A stretch of 5,510 nucleotides of DNA. It comes from an uncultured Chloroflexota bacterium (GTDB taxonomy: Bacteria; Chloroflexota; Dehalococcoidia; UBA3495). The stretch covers positions 1-5,510 of the forward strand of contig CAJWGH010000083.1 in NCBI GenBank assembly GCA_913031095.1, read 5' to 3'. This document shows positions 1-5,493 of the stretch, one piece after another. Each line of letters starts with the position of its first letter. Position 1 is the stretch's first letter. A program made the position numbers and the translations under genes. The notes beneath the pieces are model-generated. The model was not told the origin of the DNA and did not search any database. It saw only the letters and a program-made list of their open reading frames with translations.

Positions 1-877
1 CGGCGGCTAGTTTCATGTCGCGTTCGTAGTAACCCTGATAATCAGGTGGAACGGTGGCTGGGTCGACACCCTGCCACACAAGGCGTGCGCGCTCTCTCTG
101 CTGCTCCGTGTACCAGCCGATGAGATCGGTGGCGCGGTCTTCTATAATTTTGGGGTCTTCATGGCAGAATCCTGCGGTCATCAGAGCGTTGTGGCTGTTG
201 GGTGAGACGCCGGTAGGGTTGACCGATTCCAGGGCCTTCTGGTAGAGCTCAAGGACCTCCCCTACTTTCTCTGGGCCACCTTCGCTTCCTACTAGGGCGC
301 CTAGGCCAAGCTCGGCGGCCGTGCGAGTGGTGCTTTCGCTAGAGCATGCTGACCAGAGTGGAGGATGGGGCTTCTGGATGGGCTTGGGTAGCACTTCCCT
401 GTTCGGGATCTGGTAATACGTGCCCTCGTGGGAGAACACTTCTTCGGTCCACATACGAGGCAGGACCTGAGCAAATTCCTCCCACATGCCTCGGGTGTCT
501 TCGAGTTTGGTGCCATAGGGCGTCAGCTGGTAGGGATAGCCCGTGCGGCCCAGGCCGACGTCCACACGTCCATTGCTGAGAATGTCCAGCGTGGCCATCC
601 GGGCTGCAGTGTGCAAGGGGTGATGGATAGGGGCCAGTACCACTCCAACTCCCAGGCGGATACGCGAGGTGCGTTGGCTCACAGCAGCCAGGGTCAAGTC
701 GGGAGCGCTGTTGTGAGACCAGACAGGCCGGAAGTGGTGCTCAGAGAACCAGACGCTGTCGTAGCCCATTTCTTCGGCATAGGCAATCTGGTCTAGAGCC
801 TCCCAGATGCGCCTGGCTTCACTTTCGTCATCCCAGGGTTTAGGTACCTGAATCTGATAGAACAATCCGAATTTCAT
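1..877 (-). CDS. LLM-class flavin-dependent oxidoreductase, 3' end cut by window edge
   Basis: Reading leftwards from ATG at 877, an uninterrupted frame of 292 codons runs off the window start, so the C-terminus is missing. The protein opens with MKFGLFYQ, the first beta strand of a luciferase-like TIM barrel. It then shows the family landmarks: EMGYDSVWFSEHHF at about 36-49, a strand rich in Gly and Val (RIRLGVGVVLAP) at 73-83, the HHP turn near 85-87, DILSNGRVDVGLGR at 98-111, and LPRMWTEE followed by the GTYYQIP segment at 139-158. Known family members use reduced FMN and O2 to oxidise small organic substrates, often with a separate flavin reductase. Complete proteins are usually about 340-400 residues, so perhaps 50-100 are lost here. 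GGAGGG ends 4 nt before the ATG, which supports this start. It is transcribed away from the Nudix operon. The substrate is unknown. The family call is secure; the subfamily is not. Confidence 0.93.
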   Translation of the reverse strand, partial: MKFGLFYQIQVPKPWDDESEARRIWEALDQIAYAEEMGYDSVWFSEHHFRPVWSHNSAPDLTLAAVSQRTSRIRLGVGVVLAPIHHPLHTAARMATLDILSNGRVDVGLGRTGYPYQLTPYGTKLEDTRGMWEEFAQVLPRMWTEEVFSHEGTYYQIPNREVLPKPIQKPHPPLWSACSSESTTRTAAELGLGALVGSEGGPEKVGEVLELYQKALESVNPTGVSPNSHNALMTAGFCHEDPKIIEDRATDLIGWYTEQQRERARLVWQGVDPATVPPDYQGYYERDMKLAA

Positions 878-926
878 GGGTCCCTCCGTAGACTCCCCCA
901 GGTGAGAGCGCCAGGATTTGGTTTCA

Positions 927-943
927 AATGGCTTGAGGCCATT
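927..943. promoter_or_regulatory. Inverted repeat over the -10 and start site, possible operator
   Basis: AATGGC (927-932) and GCCATT (938-943) are perfect inverted half-sites separated by 5 nt. The dyad covers half of the -10 box and the predicted start site of the leftward promoter, a typical position for a repressor operator. In RNA it could also form a small hairpin at the very 5' end. Binding by any regulator is inference. Confidence 0.4.
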
Positions 944-968
944 ATAAAGAGGGAATAAACCCAGTCAA
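941..968 (-). promoter_or_regulatory. Sigma70-type promoter of the left-hand LLM gene
   Basis: On the minus strand there is TTGACT (968-963), a 16-nt spacer and a perfect TATAAT (946-941). The predicted transcription start is near 934, which gives a leader of about 57 nt before the ATG at 877. The -35 differs from consensus at one base and the -10 is exact. This is the best promoter match I found in the window. Confidence 0.72.
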
Positions 969-980
969 TGCTGCGACTGG
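961..980. promoter_or_regulatory. Inverted repeat over the -35 box, possible operator
   Basis: CCAGTC (961-966) and GACTGG (975-980) are perfect inverted half-sites separated by 8 nt, giving a 14-nt centre-to-centre spacing. The left half overlaps the -35 hexamer of the leftward promoter. Its sequence is unrelated to the neighbouring dyad at 927-943, so if both are real they would bind different proteins. Confidence 0.4.
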
Positions 981-1362
981 TTATCGGGCCAAATTGTGGA
1001 TGTGTTACTGGCCTGGTTACGGAGGAAATGTGGCACTGAAATAGACCGGGCCGGGGAGAGATTGACTGTCCATGGTATCGGGCTAATATTAAGCTTGACC
1101 GGCCCCTTCATATCTGCAACTTCAAATCTAGACTCATTGAGTATAGCGCTGGGTACAAAAATCTTTTCCTCGGCTAAAATGAGTTGGAATTCCGCCGTAA
1201 TATTTGCCTATGTTGCTGATGATAAGAAGTCGACGAGTGTAAGAGAGTATCAAGTCGCAATTGGTGTTTTTCGCAGTGATATTTCTTAAGGTTCGGCCGG
1301 CAAAATAACTTATAGAAAGTAGCAGCGAGCCACCGACAGAATTAGTACCCAACGCGCAGGCG

Positions 1363-1385
1363 AAAACAACCCCAATGTCTTGGGG
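1363..1385 (-). terminator. Terminator-like hairpin reading leftwards
   Basis: CCCCAA (1370-1375), loop TGTC, and TTGGGG (1380-1385) form a perfect 6-bp stem with a 4-nt loop. Only on the minus strand is it followed by a T-rich run (TTGTTTT, 1369-1363), so as an intrinsic terminator it would act on leftward transcripts. No minus-strand gene lies just upstream of it. It could insulate the LLM promoter from antisense transcription out of the Nudix gene, or end a small unannotated RNA. The stem is short, so confidence is low. Confidence 0.35.
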
Positions 1386-1419
1386 CTTGATGCTTAATAT
1401 GACTTGCGGATTCTTTCTG

Positions 1420-1431
1420 GGAGTGCACTCC
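1420..1431. promoter_or_regulatory. Perfect 12-bp palindrome upstream of the Nudix operon
   Basis: GGAGTGCACTCC is its own reverse complement with no spacer. It lies 117 nt before the Nudix start codon, inside the AT-richer divergent region, where a dimeric regulator site would be expected. No matching -35/-10 pair could be placed next to it with confidence, so its role as an operator is inference. Confidence 0.33.
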
Positions 1432-1548
1432 TACCGTCCTTGAATCGTCTCTAGCCGTTCTTGTCAAAACCCTTGGGTTCCGGCATTCTACAATCAAGCC
1501 AGCGAAAATTTCTGGGAATACTAAACGGGCGGAAAGGGACTCCACCGA

Positions 1549-2016
1549 ATGAGCAACATGAGGTTTGGCCAAAGGATAGGAAAAGAAGGCGAACTGCGTC
1601 CTGGGGCATCGGCGTTAATCTTCAACGAAACGAGAGACCGTATCTTGATGACTCAGCGCGAGGACAACAACCGCTGGTGTCTGCCGGGAGGTGGGATGGA
1701 TCCAGGTGAAAGCGCAGCCGAAGCCTGTGTGAGAGAAGTATTGGAAGAGACCGGCCTAGAGGTGAAAGTGGTTAGATTGGTGGGCGTATACACGTCTCCT
1801 AACATCCTTGTCGAATACCCAGACGGTAACAAGATTCAACCTGTGGCGTTCAGTTTTGAGGCCGGGATAACGGGAGGAGAATTGGTGTTGAGTGATGAGA
1901 CGATCGCTTTCGGCTGGTACACGGTGGCCGAAATCGAGTCTATGGACACTTTAGAGCATCATCTTCCTCGTATTCACGATGCCGTGAAGAATCGACCCGA
2001 AGCGGTCTTCCAGTGA
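1549..2016 (+). CDS. Nudix hydrolase
   Basis: A 155-residue protein with a complete Nudix box, G-x5-E-x7-R-E-U-x-E-E-x-G-U, at residues 48-70. G48 opens the box, E54 follows, then R62-E63, E66-E67 and the closing G69-L70. The REVLEE core supplies the Mg2+-binding glutamates. It is preceded by the usual WCLPGGG strand and turn. Family members hydrolyse nucleoside diphosphates linked to another group (for example ADP-ribose, NADH, oxidised dNTPs). The length fits a single-domain MutT/ADP-ribose-type enzyme, but the sequence does not reveal the substrate. Start: AAAGGGA at 1533-1539 is 9 nt before the ATG at 1549. The in-frame ATG at 1558 would be 18 nt away and is less likely. It is the first gene of a rightward set; the next start lies 150 nt downstream, so an independent promoter for the reductase cannot be excluded. 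Confidence 0.95.
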   Translation: MSNMRFGQRIGKEGELRPGASALIFNETRDRILMTQREDNNRWCLPGGGMDPGESAAEACVREVLEETGLEVKVVRLVGVYTSPNILVEYPDGNKIQPVAFSFEAGITGGELVLSDETIAFGWYTVAEIESMDTLEHHLPRIHDAVKNRPEAVFQ

Positions 2017-2153
2017 GGCTATGGACAAGAAGAATGGGTTCACACTGAAGTTGCAGTGGCGGTACGATAATAGACGATGTATCTGGCAGCCCCTGTTGGG
2101 CGTGGCTGCACCGGGCTACAGAATAGTAGCTGGCTAGAAACGTTTCCAAAATC

Positions 2154-2159
2154 AGGGAG
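2154..2159 (+). promoter_or_regulatory. Ribosome binding site that selects a TTG start for the reductase
   Basis: AGGGAG lies exactly 7 nt before TTG at 2167. The upstream in-frame ATG at 2077 has no comparable site, and it would add 30 residues of non-conserved sequence before the Rossmann strand. This site therefore decides the start. Confidence 0.75.
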
Positions 2160-2166
2160 AAAGAGA

Positions 2167-3114
2167 TTGCGAATCGCGATATTTGGTGCCGGGGGTATAG
2201 GCGGCTATTTAGGCGGGCGACTCTCCCAGGCGGGCGAGGAGGTTGTTCTCATAGCCCGTGGGGAGCATCTACAGGCTATTCGGAATCACGGCCTAAAAAT
2301 TGATAGTGTTAAGGGTGATTTCGTAGCCACCCCGGCTCTCGCGACTTCCAACCCTAACGAGGTTGGCACTGTTGATGCGGTGATTTTGGGTGTCAAAGCT
2401 TGGCAGGTGATTGGTGCCGCCGAGGCGATGCGACCCATGATCGGATCAGAAACGTTTGTTGTGCCGATGCAAAACGGTGTGGAAACCCCGGGGCAACTGA
2501 CTTCCGTGCTTGGCGAGAAAGCGGTGGTTGTCGGATTGGGTGGCCTAGTCAGCTATATCGTTGAACCAGGACACATCGTCCACGCAGGCGGCGAACCCTT
2601 CGTGTCTTTTGGCGAGTCTGACGACTCTGCTACTGAACGCACCCGCCGGTTGCTACAGGCGTTCCAGAACGCCGGGGTTAATGCCAACATCCCTTCCAAC
2701 ATTCACGCTGCGCTTTGGGGCAAACTGGCGTTCATGGCGGCCAACAGCGGTGTCGGCGCCATCACCCGCGTACCGTCGGGTCAGTGGCGCAGTCTGGCGG
2801 GTTCCTGGGAAATGGCACAGCAGGTCGTAAAAGAGGTCTTGGCGGTTGCATCCGCGAAGGATATTGACATGCCAGGAGATGCGTTCTCCTCAACCATAGC
2901 TAGACTGGAAGGGTCGCCGCAGGACAGTACATCATCGATGCAGCGCGACCTGATGGACGGCAAGCCATCGGAGTTAGAAGTCCAAAGTGGCGGCGTCGTG
3001 CGTTTGGGGCTAGAAGTAGGCGTACCGACTCCGGTGAACGCCTTTATCTACAATAGCCTGCTTCCTCAAGAAATGAAGGCTCGTGGAGAATCCTCGAGCA
3101 AGGATTCAGGGTGA
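2167..3114 (+). CDS. 2-dehydropantoate 2-reductase family protein (PanE/ApbA-like)
   Basis: From TTG at 2167 the product is 315 residues, the usual length for PanE proteins (about 290-320), and begins MRIAIFGAGGIGGYLGG with the NADPH-binding G-x-G-x-x-G at residues 7-12 right at the N-terminus. Other family landmarks are MQNG at 101-104, the putative catalytic lysine K186 in ALWGKLAF, SSM at 256-258, and SELE at 268-271, where E269 aligns with the conserved active-site glutamate. Known members reduce 2-dehydropantoate to pantoate with NADPH in pantothenate synthesis, in the cytoplasm. Many paralogues act on other 2-keto acids. No panB, panC or panD is visible here, and the gene is coupled to an ABM monooxygenase, so a non-pantothenate substrate is plausible. 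I therefore give no gene symbol. An upstream ATG at 2077 gives a longer 345-residue version that I consider incorrect. Confidence 0.92.
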   Translation: MRIAIFGAGGIGGYLGGRLSQAGEEVVLIARGEHLQAIRNHGLKIDSVKGDFVATPALATSNPNEVGTVDAVILGVKAWQVIGAAEAMRPMIGSETFVVPMQNGVETPGQLTSVLGEKAVVVGLGGLVSYIVEPGHIVHAGGEPFVSFGESDDSATERTRRLLQAFQNAGVNANIPSNIHAALWGKLAFMAANSGVGAITRVPSGQWRSLAGSWEMAQQVVKEVLAVASAKDIDMPGDAFSSTIARLEGSPQDSTSSMQRDLMDGKPSELEVQSGGVVRLGLEVGVPTPVNAFIYNSLLPQEMKARGESSSKDSG

Positions 3115-3126
3115 GCTGAAGATTCT

Positions 3127-3423
3127 ATGATGCCGGTTACAGTCACCTTGGACTTTTCGGTCATACCCAAACGGGCAGAAGCGTTCAAAGCTTTGCTACG
3201 AGAGTTGTTACCTGACACCAGAGCTTATGAAGGTTGCCTGAAAGTGGATGTTTATGAAGACCAGGACAATCCTGGGCGTATCTACTTGTTGGAAGACTGG
3301 GAATCCAAGGCCCATCAGCAAAGGTATCAAGCGTGGCGGGACCAGTCAGGCATTGCCAAGGTTGTTGGCCCATACCTGGCAGGCGAGCCCCGATTCAATT
3401 ACTTCTACAAGCAAGATATTTAG
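3127..3423 (+). CDS. ABM-fold (antibiotic biosynthesis monooxygenase) domain protein
   Basis: A 98-residue single-domain protein with the pattern of the ABM/YgiN-like dimeric alpha+beta barrel. It has an N-terminal strand (VTVTLDFSV), a helix carrying RAEAFKALLRELLPDTRAYEGC to residue 37, a second strand KVDVYEDQDNP, and the hallmark YLLEDWES at 53-60 followed by a helix with paired Gln/His residues. Known members act without metal or bound cofactor on quinols and polyketide-like phenols, but the family also includes proteins of unknown function. Two ATG codons stand in tandem at 3127 and 3130. The weak GAAGA element at 3118-3122 is 4 nt from the first and 7 nt from the second, so the second start (97 residues) is equally likely. 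It begins 12 nt after the PanE-like stop, which suggests co-translation in one operon. A bidirectional terminator follows 24 nt after its stop. Confidence 0.9.
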   Translation: MMPVTVTLDFSVIPKRAEAFKALLRELLPDTRAYEGCLKVDVYEDQDNPGRIYLLEDWESKAHQQRYQAWRDQSGIAKVVGPYLAGEPRFNYFYKQDI

Positions 3424-3447
3424 ATATAGGAATTGGGCCATTGCGAC

Positions 3448-3476
3448 AAAAACCTCAGCTATTGACTAAGGTTTTT
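3448..3476. terminator. Bidirectional intrinsic terminator between convergent operons
   Basis: AAAAACCTCAG (3448-3458), a 7-nt loop and CTAAGGTTTTT (3466-3476) form an 11-position stem flanked by A and T runs in both directions. In the plus-strand RNA one C-A mismatch interrupts the stem. In the minus-strand RNA the same position is a G-U wobble, so the leftward hairpin is fully paired. It ends the Nudix-PanE-ABM unit and the opposing LLM-cupin-zinc-ribbon unit, and the zinc-ribbon stop codon overlaps its edge. Confidence 0.82.
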
Positions 3477-3696
3477 ATTGCAGATGCCAGTGGCGGGGTG
3501 GGGCCTCATGGGCTGGAAGAACGCGTATCTGAAGCGAAGGGATCATGAAGGCCCGGTCGCAAGTGCGGCACCGCCATCTTCCGAATGGGTGGAACCCCTC
3601 CGCGCGGTGGATATCGGTGCTTCTGCACCTGGCGCACGCCTTTACCTCGTAGGGCATCTCATTGGCGGTGTCTTCAGGTTGTGAGTGCGTAGGCAT
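3475..3696 (-). CDS. Small zinc-ribbon-like protein of unknown function
   Basis: A 73-residue frame with four cysteines in two CxxC knuckles: C21-A-R-C24 and C43-R-T-C46, separated by 18 residues, in the run CARCRSTDIHR...RWRCRTCDRAF. This is the spacing of a treble-clef or rubredoxin-type zinc ribbon. The region is rich in Arg and ends with a His-containing tail (H63, H69, H71). I do not recognise a specific family. Three things argue that it is real and not a shadow: the paired cysteine knuckles, its position 31 nt after the cupin stop on the same strand, and a stop codon that abuts the terminator at 3448-3476, whose stem pairs better in this direction. The start is less sure: only a weak GAG-type ribosome site precedes the ATG at 3696, and ATG at 3654 (residue 14) would also keep both knuckles. 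Possible roles are nucleic-acid or protein binding; none can be chosen. Confidence 0.68.
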   Translation of the reverse strand: MPTHSQPEDTANEMPYEVKACARCRSTDIHRAEGFHPFGRWRCRTCDRAFMIPSLQIRVLPAHEAPPRHWHLQ

Positions 3697-3727
3697 TCTC
3701 GACTCACTGAGTTGTTCTTGCCAGCCC

Positions 3728-4054
3728 CTAAGGGAGCGGCATAGATATGCTGACCGAAGCTACCGGGAAGCGAGTCCTATGACCCTCTCCGGTCAAATCC
3801 TCCCAAAGCCTGAGATCGTTGGGCCCAAAGCTGTGGATTGTGCCGTCGGACAACTGGATGTCTATCTGCCCGCTAAGCATGCTCATCCAGCGTCGGCGGG
3901 GTGCGGGGTGAAAATCGGAGAACTCAGTGGGTTCGTTGATCTGGATCGAACAATCAGAGCAGGCCTTGAGAGTTTCCAGCACGGGGTCGTCCACCTGCAA
4001 CTCTTCAATCAGGCTCTTGCCGTCACCGCCAGTGTACATCCGAAAAACGCCCAT
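3728..4054 (-). CDS. Small cupin-domain protein
   Basis: A 108-residue single-domain protein from ATG at 4054. AAGGGGA at 4068-4062 lies 7 nt upstream, while the in-frame TTG at 4060 would sit almost on that site and is rejected. It opens with MGVFRMYTGGDGKS and carries FSDFHPAPRRRW at 45-56, then LSGQIDIQLSDG at 60-71, FGPND at 76-80 and EDLTGEGHRTR at 85-95. The HPAPRR, LSGxxxIxxxDG and GxGHxTR segments recur in a group of stand-alone cupins often annotated only as cupin-domain proteins. Canonical cupin motif 1 (HxH with a downstream Glu) is reduced to one histidine, H49, and motif 2 retains H92, so the metal site, if any, is atypical. It lies 104 nt after the LLM stop and 31 nt before the zinc-ribbon start, apparently in one leftward unit. 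It could be an isomerase, a hydrolase or a sensor; I cannot say which. Confidence 0.88.
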   Translation of the reverse strand: MGVFRMYTGGDGKSLIEELQVDDPVLETLKACSDCSIQINEPTEFSDFHPAPRRRWMSMLSGQIDIQLSDGTIHSFGPNDLRLWEDLTGEGHRTRFPVASVSISMPLP

Positions 4055-4092
4055 TCTCAAGTCCCCTTACTCATGGTCGACAGATAAAATTT

Positions 4093-4121
4093 ATTGTATT
4101 TTCGCGCCTATATTAGCTTAA
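4093..4121 (-). promoter_or_regulatory. Weak candidate internal promoter before the cupin gene
   Basis: In the 104-nt AT-rich gap between the LLM and cupin genes, the minus strand shows TTAAGC (4121-4116), a 17-nt spacer and TACAAT (4098-4093). The -10 matches consensus at five of six bases, the -35 at only three. A start near 4086 would leave a leader of about 32 nt. It could let cupin and zinc-ribbon genes be expressed without the LLM gene. Confidence 0.33.
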
Positions 4122-4158
4122 TCAGCCAGGTTGGTCGGTTTGTGGCCGCTGAGTCTTA

Positions 4159-5493
4159 TTAGTCAACCTGCCGCAAGTGGTCGCGCTGGGTCTCCCCGGT
4201 GTAGGCGGTGCGGAAACGGCCCCGGCGTTGGAGCTCGGGCACTACCATGTCCACGAATTCCTCGATGGCTCCAGGGCAATAGATGGGCGATAGCATGAAT
4301 CCGTCACCGCCAACCTCGTCGAAAAACGCTTCGAGTTGGTCCGCCACGCCCGCTGCCGTGCCCACAAACTGGGGAAGACCTACGCTTTCGCCGTGGCGTT
4401 GGGCGACCTCCTTTACGGTCATAGAGTCTCCGTTTTCTTTCTGGTAAACCCTCTTGGACCGCTGCAACTCGGGCTCTTCTCGGCTCATCATCTCGTCGTC
4501 AGGGGATAACCTTGAGAGATCGAAATTTAAGTGACCTGACAACATGGCCATCCCGCCTTCTAAGGGCACCAGTTCGTTGTGTTCTTGCTGTTTCTCCCGA
4601 GCTTCAGCCTCACTCCTCCCGATGATAGGCTGTGCGCCGAAGAGAATAGCACATTCGTTAGGGTCGCGCCCGAAATCTGAAACTCGGTCTTTGACTTGAG
4701 TGTAATAGCTGGCGGCACCTTTGGGCCGTGGGTGAATTGCAAACACCGCGTCAGCATACTTTGCAGCAAGTTCTATTCCCATTGGGGACGTGCCGGCTTG
4801 AATCAGAGAGGGACCATTTTGAGGAGACCGAACAACATTTAGGGGTCCTCTCGAACGGTAGAATCGGCCTTGGTACTCGATCCTTCGAACCTTTGACGCA
4901 TCAGCAAAAATGGCCTTTTCGCGATCCATAACTACTGCGTCTTCGTCCCAGCTGTTCCATAGCTGCTGGCATACTTCGATGAACTCATGGGCTTTTTCAT
5001 AGCGCAATTCTGCTGGGTCAAGGTTGGTGTGACCATGGTTGGCAGCCTGATTTTCGTTCAGCGAGGTTACGACATTCCAAGCCGCCCTGCCTCTGGTCAG
5101 GTGATCCAAAGTAGCCCAGAGACGGGCTGCGTAGAACGGCAGGTGATAGCTAGTAGAAAAAGTTGCGCCTAGACCGATGTATTTGGTTACAGCAGCGATC
5201 ATCGTCAACAGGGGAATTGGGTCATGTTCTGGTGCCTGGGTTGCATATCTCAAAGCAGGGCTCAGAGAGCCTTTGTAGGAGTCAGAAATATAATTTAAGT
5301 CAGCGAAGAATACTGTGTCATAGAGGCCACGCTCACAGACTTGAGCTATGTGTTGGTAGAGTTCGGGTCTACGCCAAGTTTCGTCAGCCCATGTGGTATT
5401 GGGATGACGCCACATGGCGAGGCTGTGGTATGTAGGACCGTGAACCAGAAATTGAGCGAGGTGGAACTTCTTTTTGATACTTTTCACACGCAC
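4159..5493 (-). CDS. NtaA/SnaA/DszA-type FMN-dependent monooxygenase (LLM class)
   Basis: A protein of up to 444 residues matching the long LLM subfamily that includes nitrilotriacetate monooxygenase NtaA and the sulfone monooxygenase DszA (typically about 430-460 residues). Landmarks in order are HLAQFLVHGPTYHSLAMWRHP at 11-31, YDTVFFADLN at 58-67, EHDPIPLL at 89-96, the strand YIGLGATFSTSY at 105-116, HLTRGRAAWNVVTSLN at 131-146, LRYEKAHEFIEV at 163-174, LWNSWDEDAVVMD at 178-190, and RGPLNVVRSPQNGPSLIQAG at 215-234, then GTAAGVADQLEAFF at 378-391 and VVPELQRRGRFR at 417-428. Such enzymes use FMNH2 from a partner reductase and O2 to cleave C-N or C-S bonds or oxidise alkanes; no reductase gene is in view. 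The start is uncertain. An in-frame stop lies at 5499-5497, and the only early starts are GTG at 5493 and GTG at 5487; neither has a visible ribosome site before the window ends. The downstream neighbours are the cupin and zinc-ribbon genes. Confidence 0.95.
   Translation of the reverse strand: MRVKSIKKKFHLAQFLVHGPTYHSLAMWRHPNTTWADETWRRPELYQHIAQVCERGLYDTVFFADLNYISDSYKGSLSPALRYATQAPEHDPIPLLTMIAAVTKYIGLGATFSTSYHLPFYAARLWATLDHLTRGRAAWNVVTSLNENQAANHGHTNLDPAELRYEKAHEFIEVCQQLWNSWDEDAVVMDREKAIFADASKVRRIEYQGRFYRSRGPLNVVRSPQNGPSLIQAGTSPMGIELAAKYADAVFAIHPRPKGAASYYTQVKDRVSDFGRDPNECAILFGAQPIIGRSEAEAREKQQEHNELVPLEGGMAMLSGHLNFDLSRLSPDDEMMSREEPELQRSKRVYQKENGDSMTVKEVAQRHGESVGLPQFVGTAAGVADQLEAFFDEVGGDGFMLSPIYCPGAIEEFVDMVVPELQRRGRFRTAYTGETQRDHLRQVD

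Larger units (their letters stand above)
878..1548. other. Divergent intergenic region, about 670 bp, no supported gene
   Basis: This stretch separates the leftward LLM gene from the rightward Nudix operon. Hand counts for 1141-1320 give roughly 37-43 % GC per 60-base line, against about 60 % in the Nudix coding line at 1681-1740. Small open frames exist on both strands (for example 996-1289 plus and 1134-1352 minus), but none has a recognisable motif, convincing ribosome site or coding-like composition. What can be seen is the leftward promoter with its two dyads, a 12-bp palindrome at 1420-1431, a hairpin at 1363-1385 and a short interrupted palindrome AACCC-TT-GGGTT at 1468-1479. I could not find a convincing promoter for the Nudix gene. 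A decayed gene or an unannotated RNA remains possible. Confidence 0.6.

Noticed and set aside
428..796. Rightward 122-residue open frame
   Set aside because: It lies wholly inside the leftward LLM gene, whose motifs are unmistakable, and its translation has no recognisable domain.
1062..1089. Rightward TTGACT-N16-TAATAT promoter-like pair
   Set aside because: The -10 matches only four of six bases and it lies about 450 nt before the Nudix gene with no gene between, so the match may be chance.
1048..1106. GGGCCGG and CCGGCCC segments as a long-range stem
   Set aside because: The arms are only 7 bp and about 45 nt apart, in GC-rich islands where such pairs arise by chance.
996..1289. Rightward 97-residue open frame in the divergent spacer
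   Set aside because: No convincing motif or ribosome site before its start, low-GC composition unlike the genes here, and the opposite strand is equally open at 1134-1352. Kept only as part of the intergenic description.
1461..1494. TTGTCA and TACAAT as a Nudix promoter
   Set aside because: The hexamers are reasonable but the spacer is 22 nt, too long for a sigma70 promoter.
2039..2068. TTCACA-N18-TACGAT as a promoter for the reductase
   Set aside because: The -10 is poor at four of six matches. It could allow separate expression, but the evidence is too thin to list as a feature.
3662..4087. Rightward 141-residue open frame
   Set aside because: It is antisense to the cupin gene, which has family motifs and a well-placed ribosome site.
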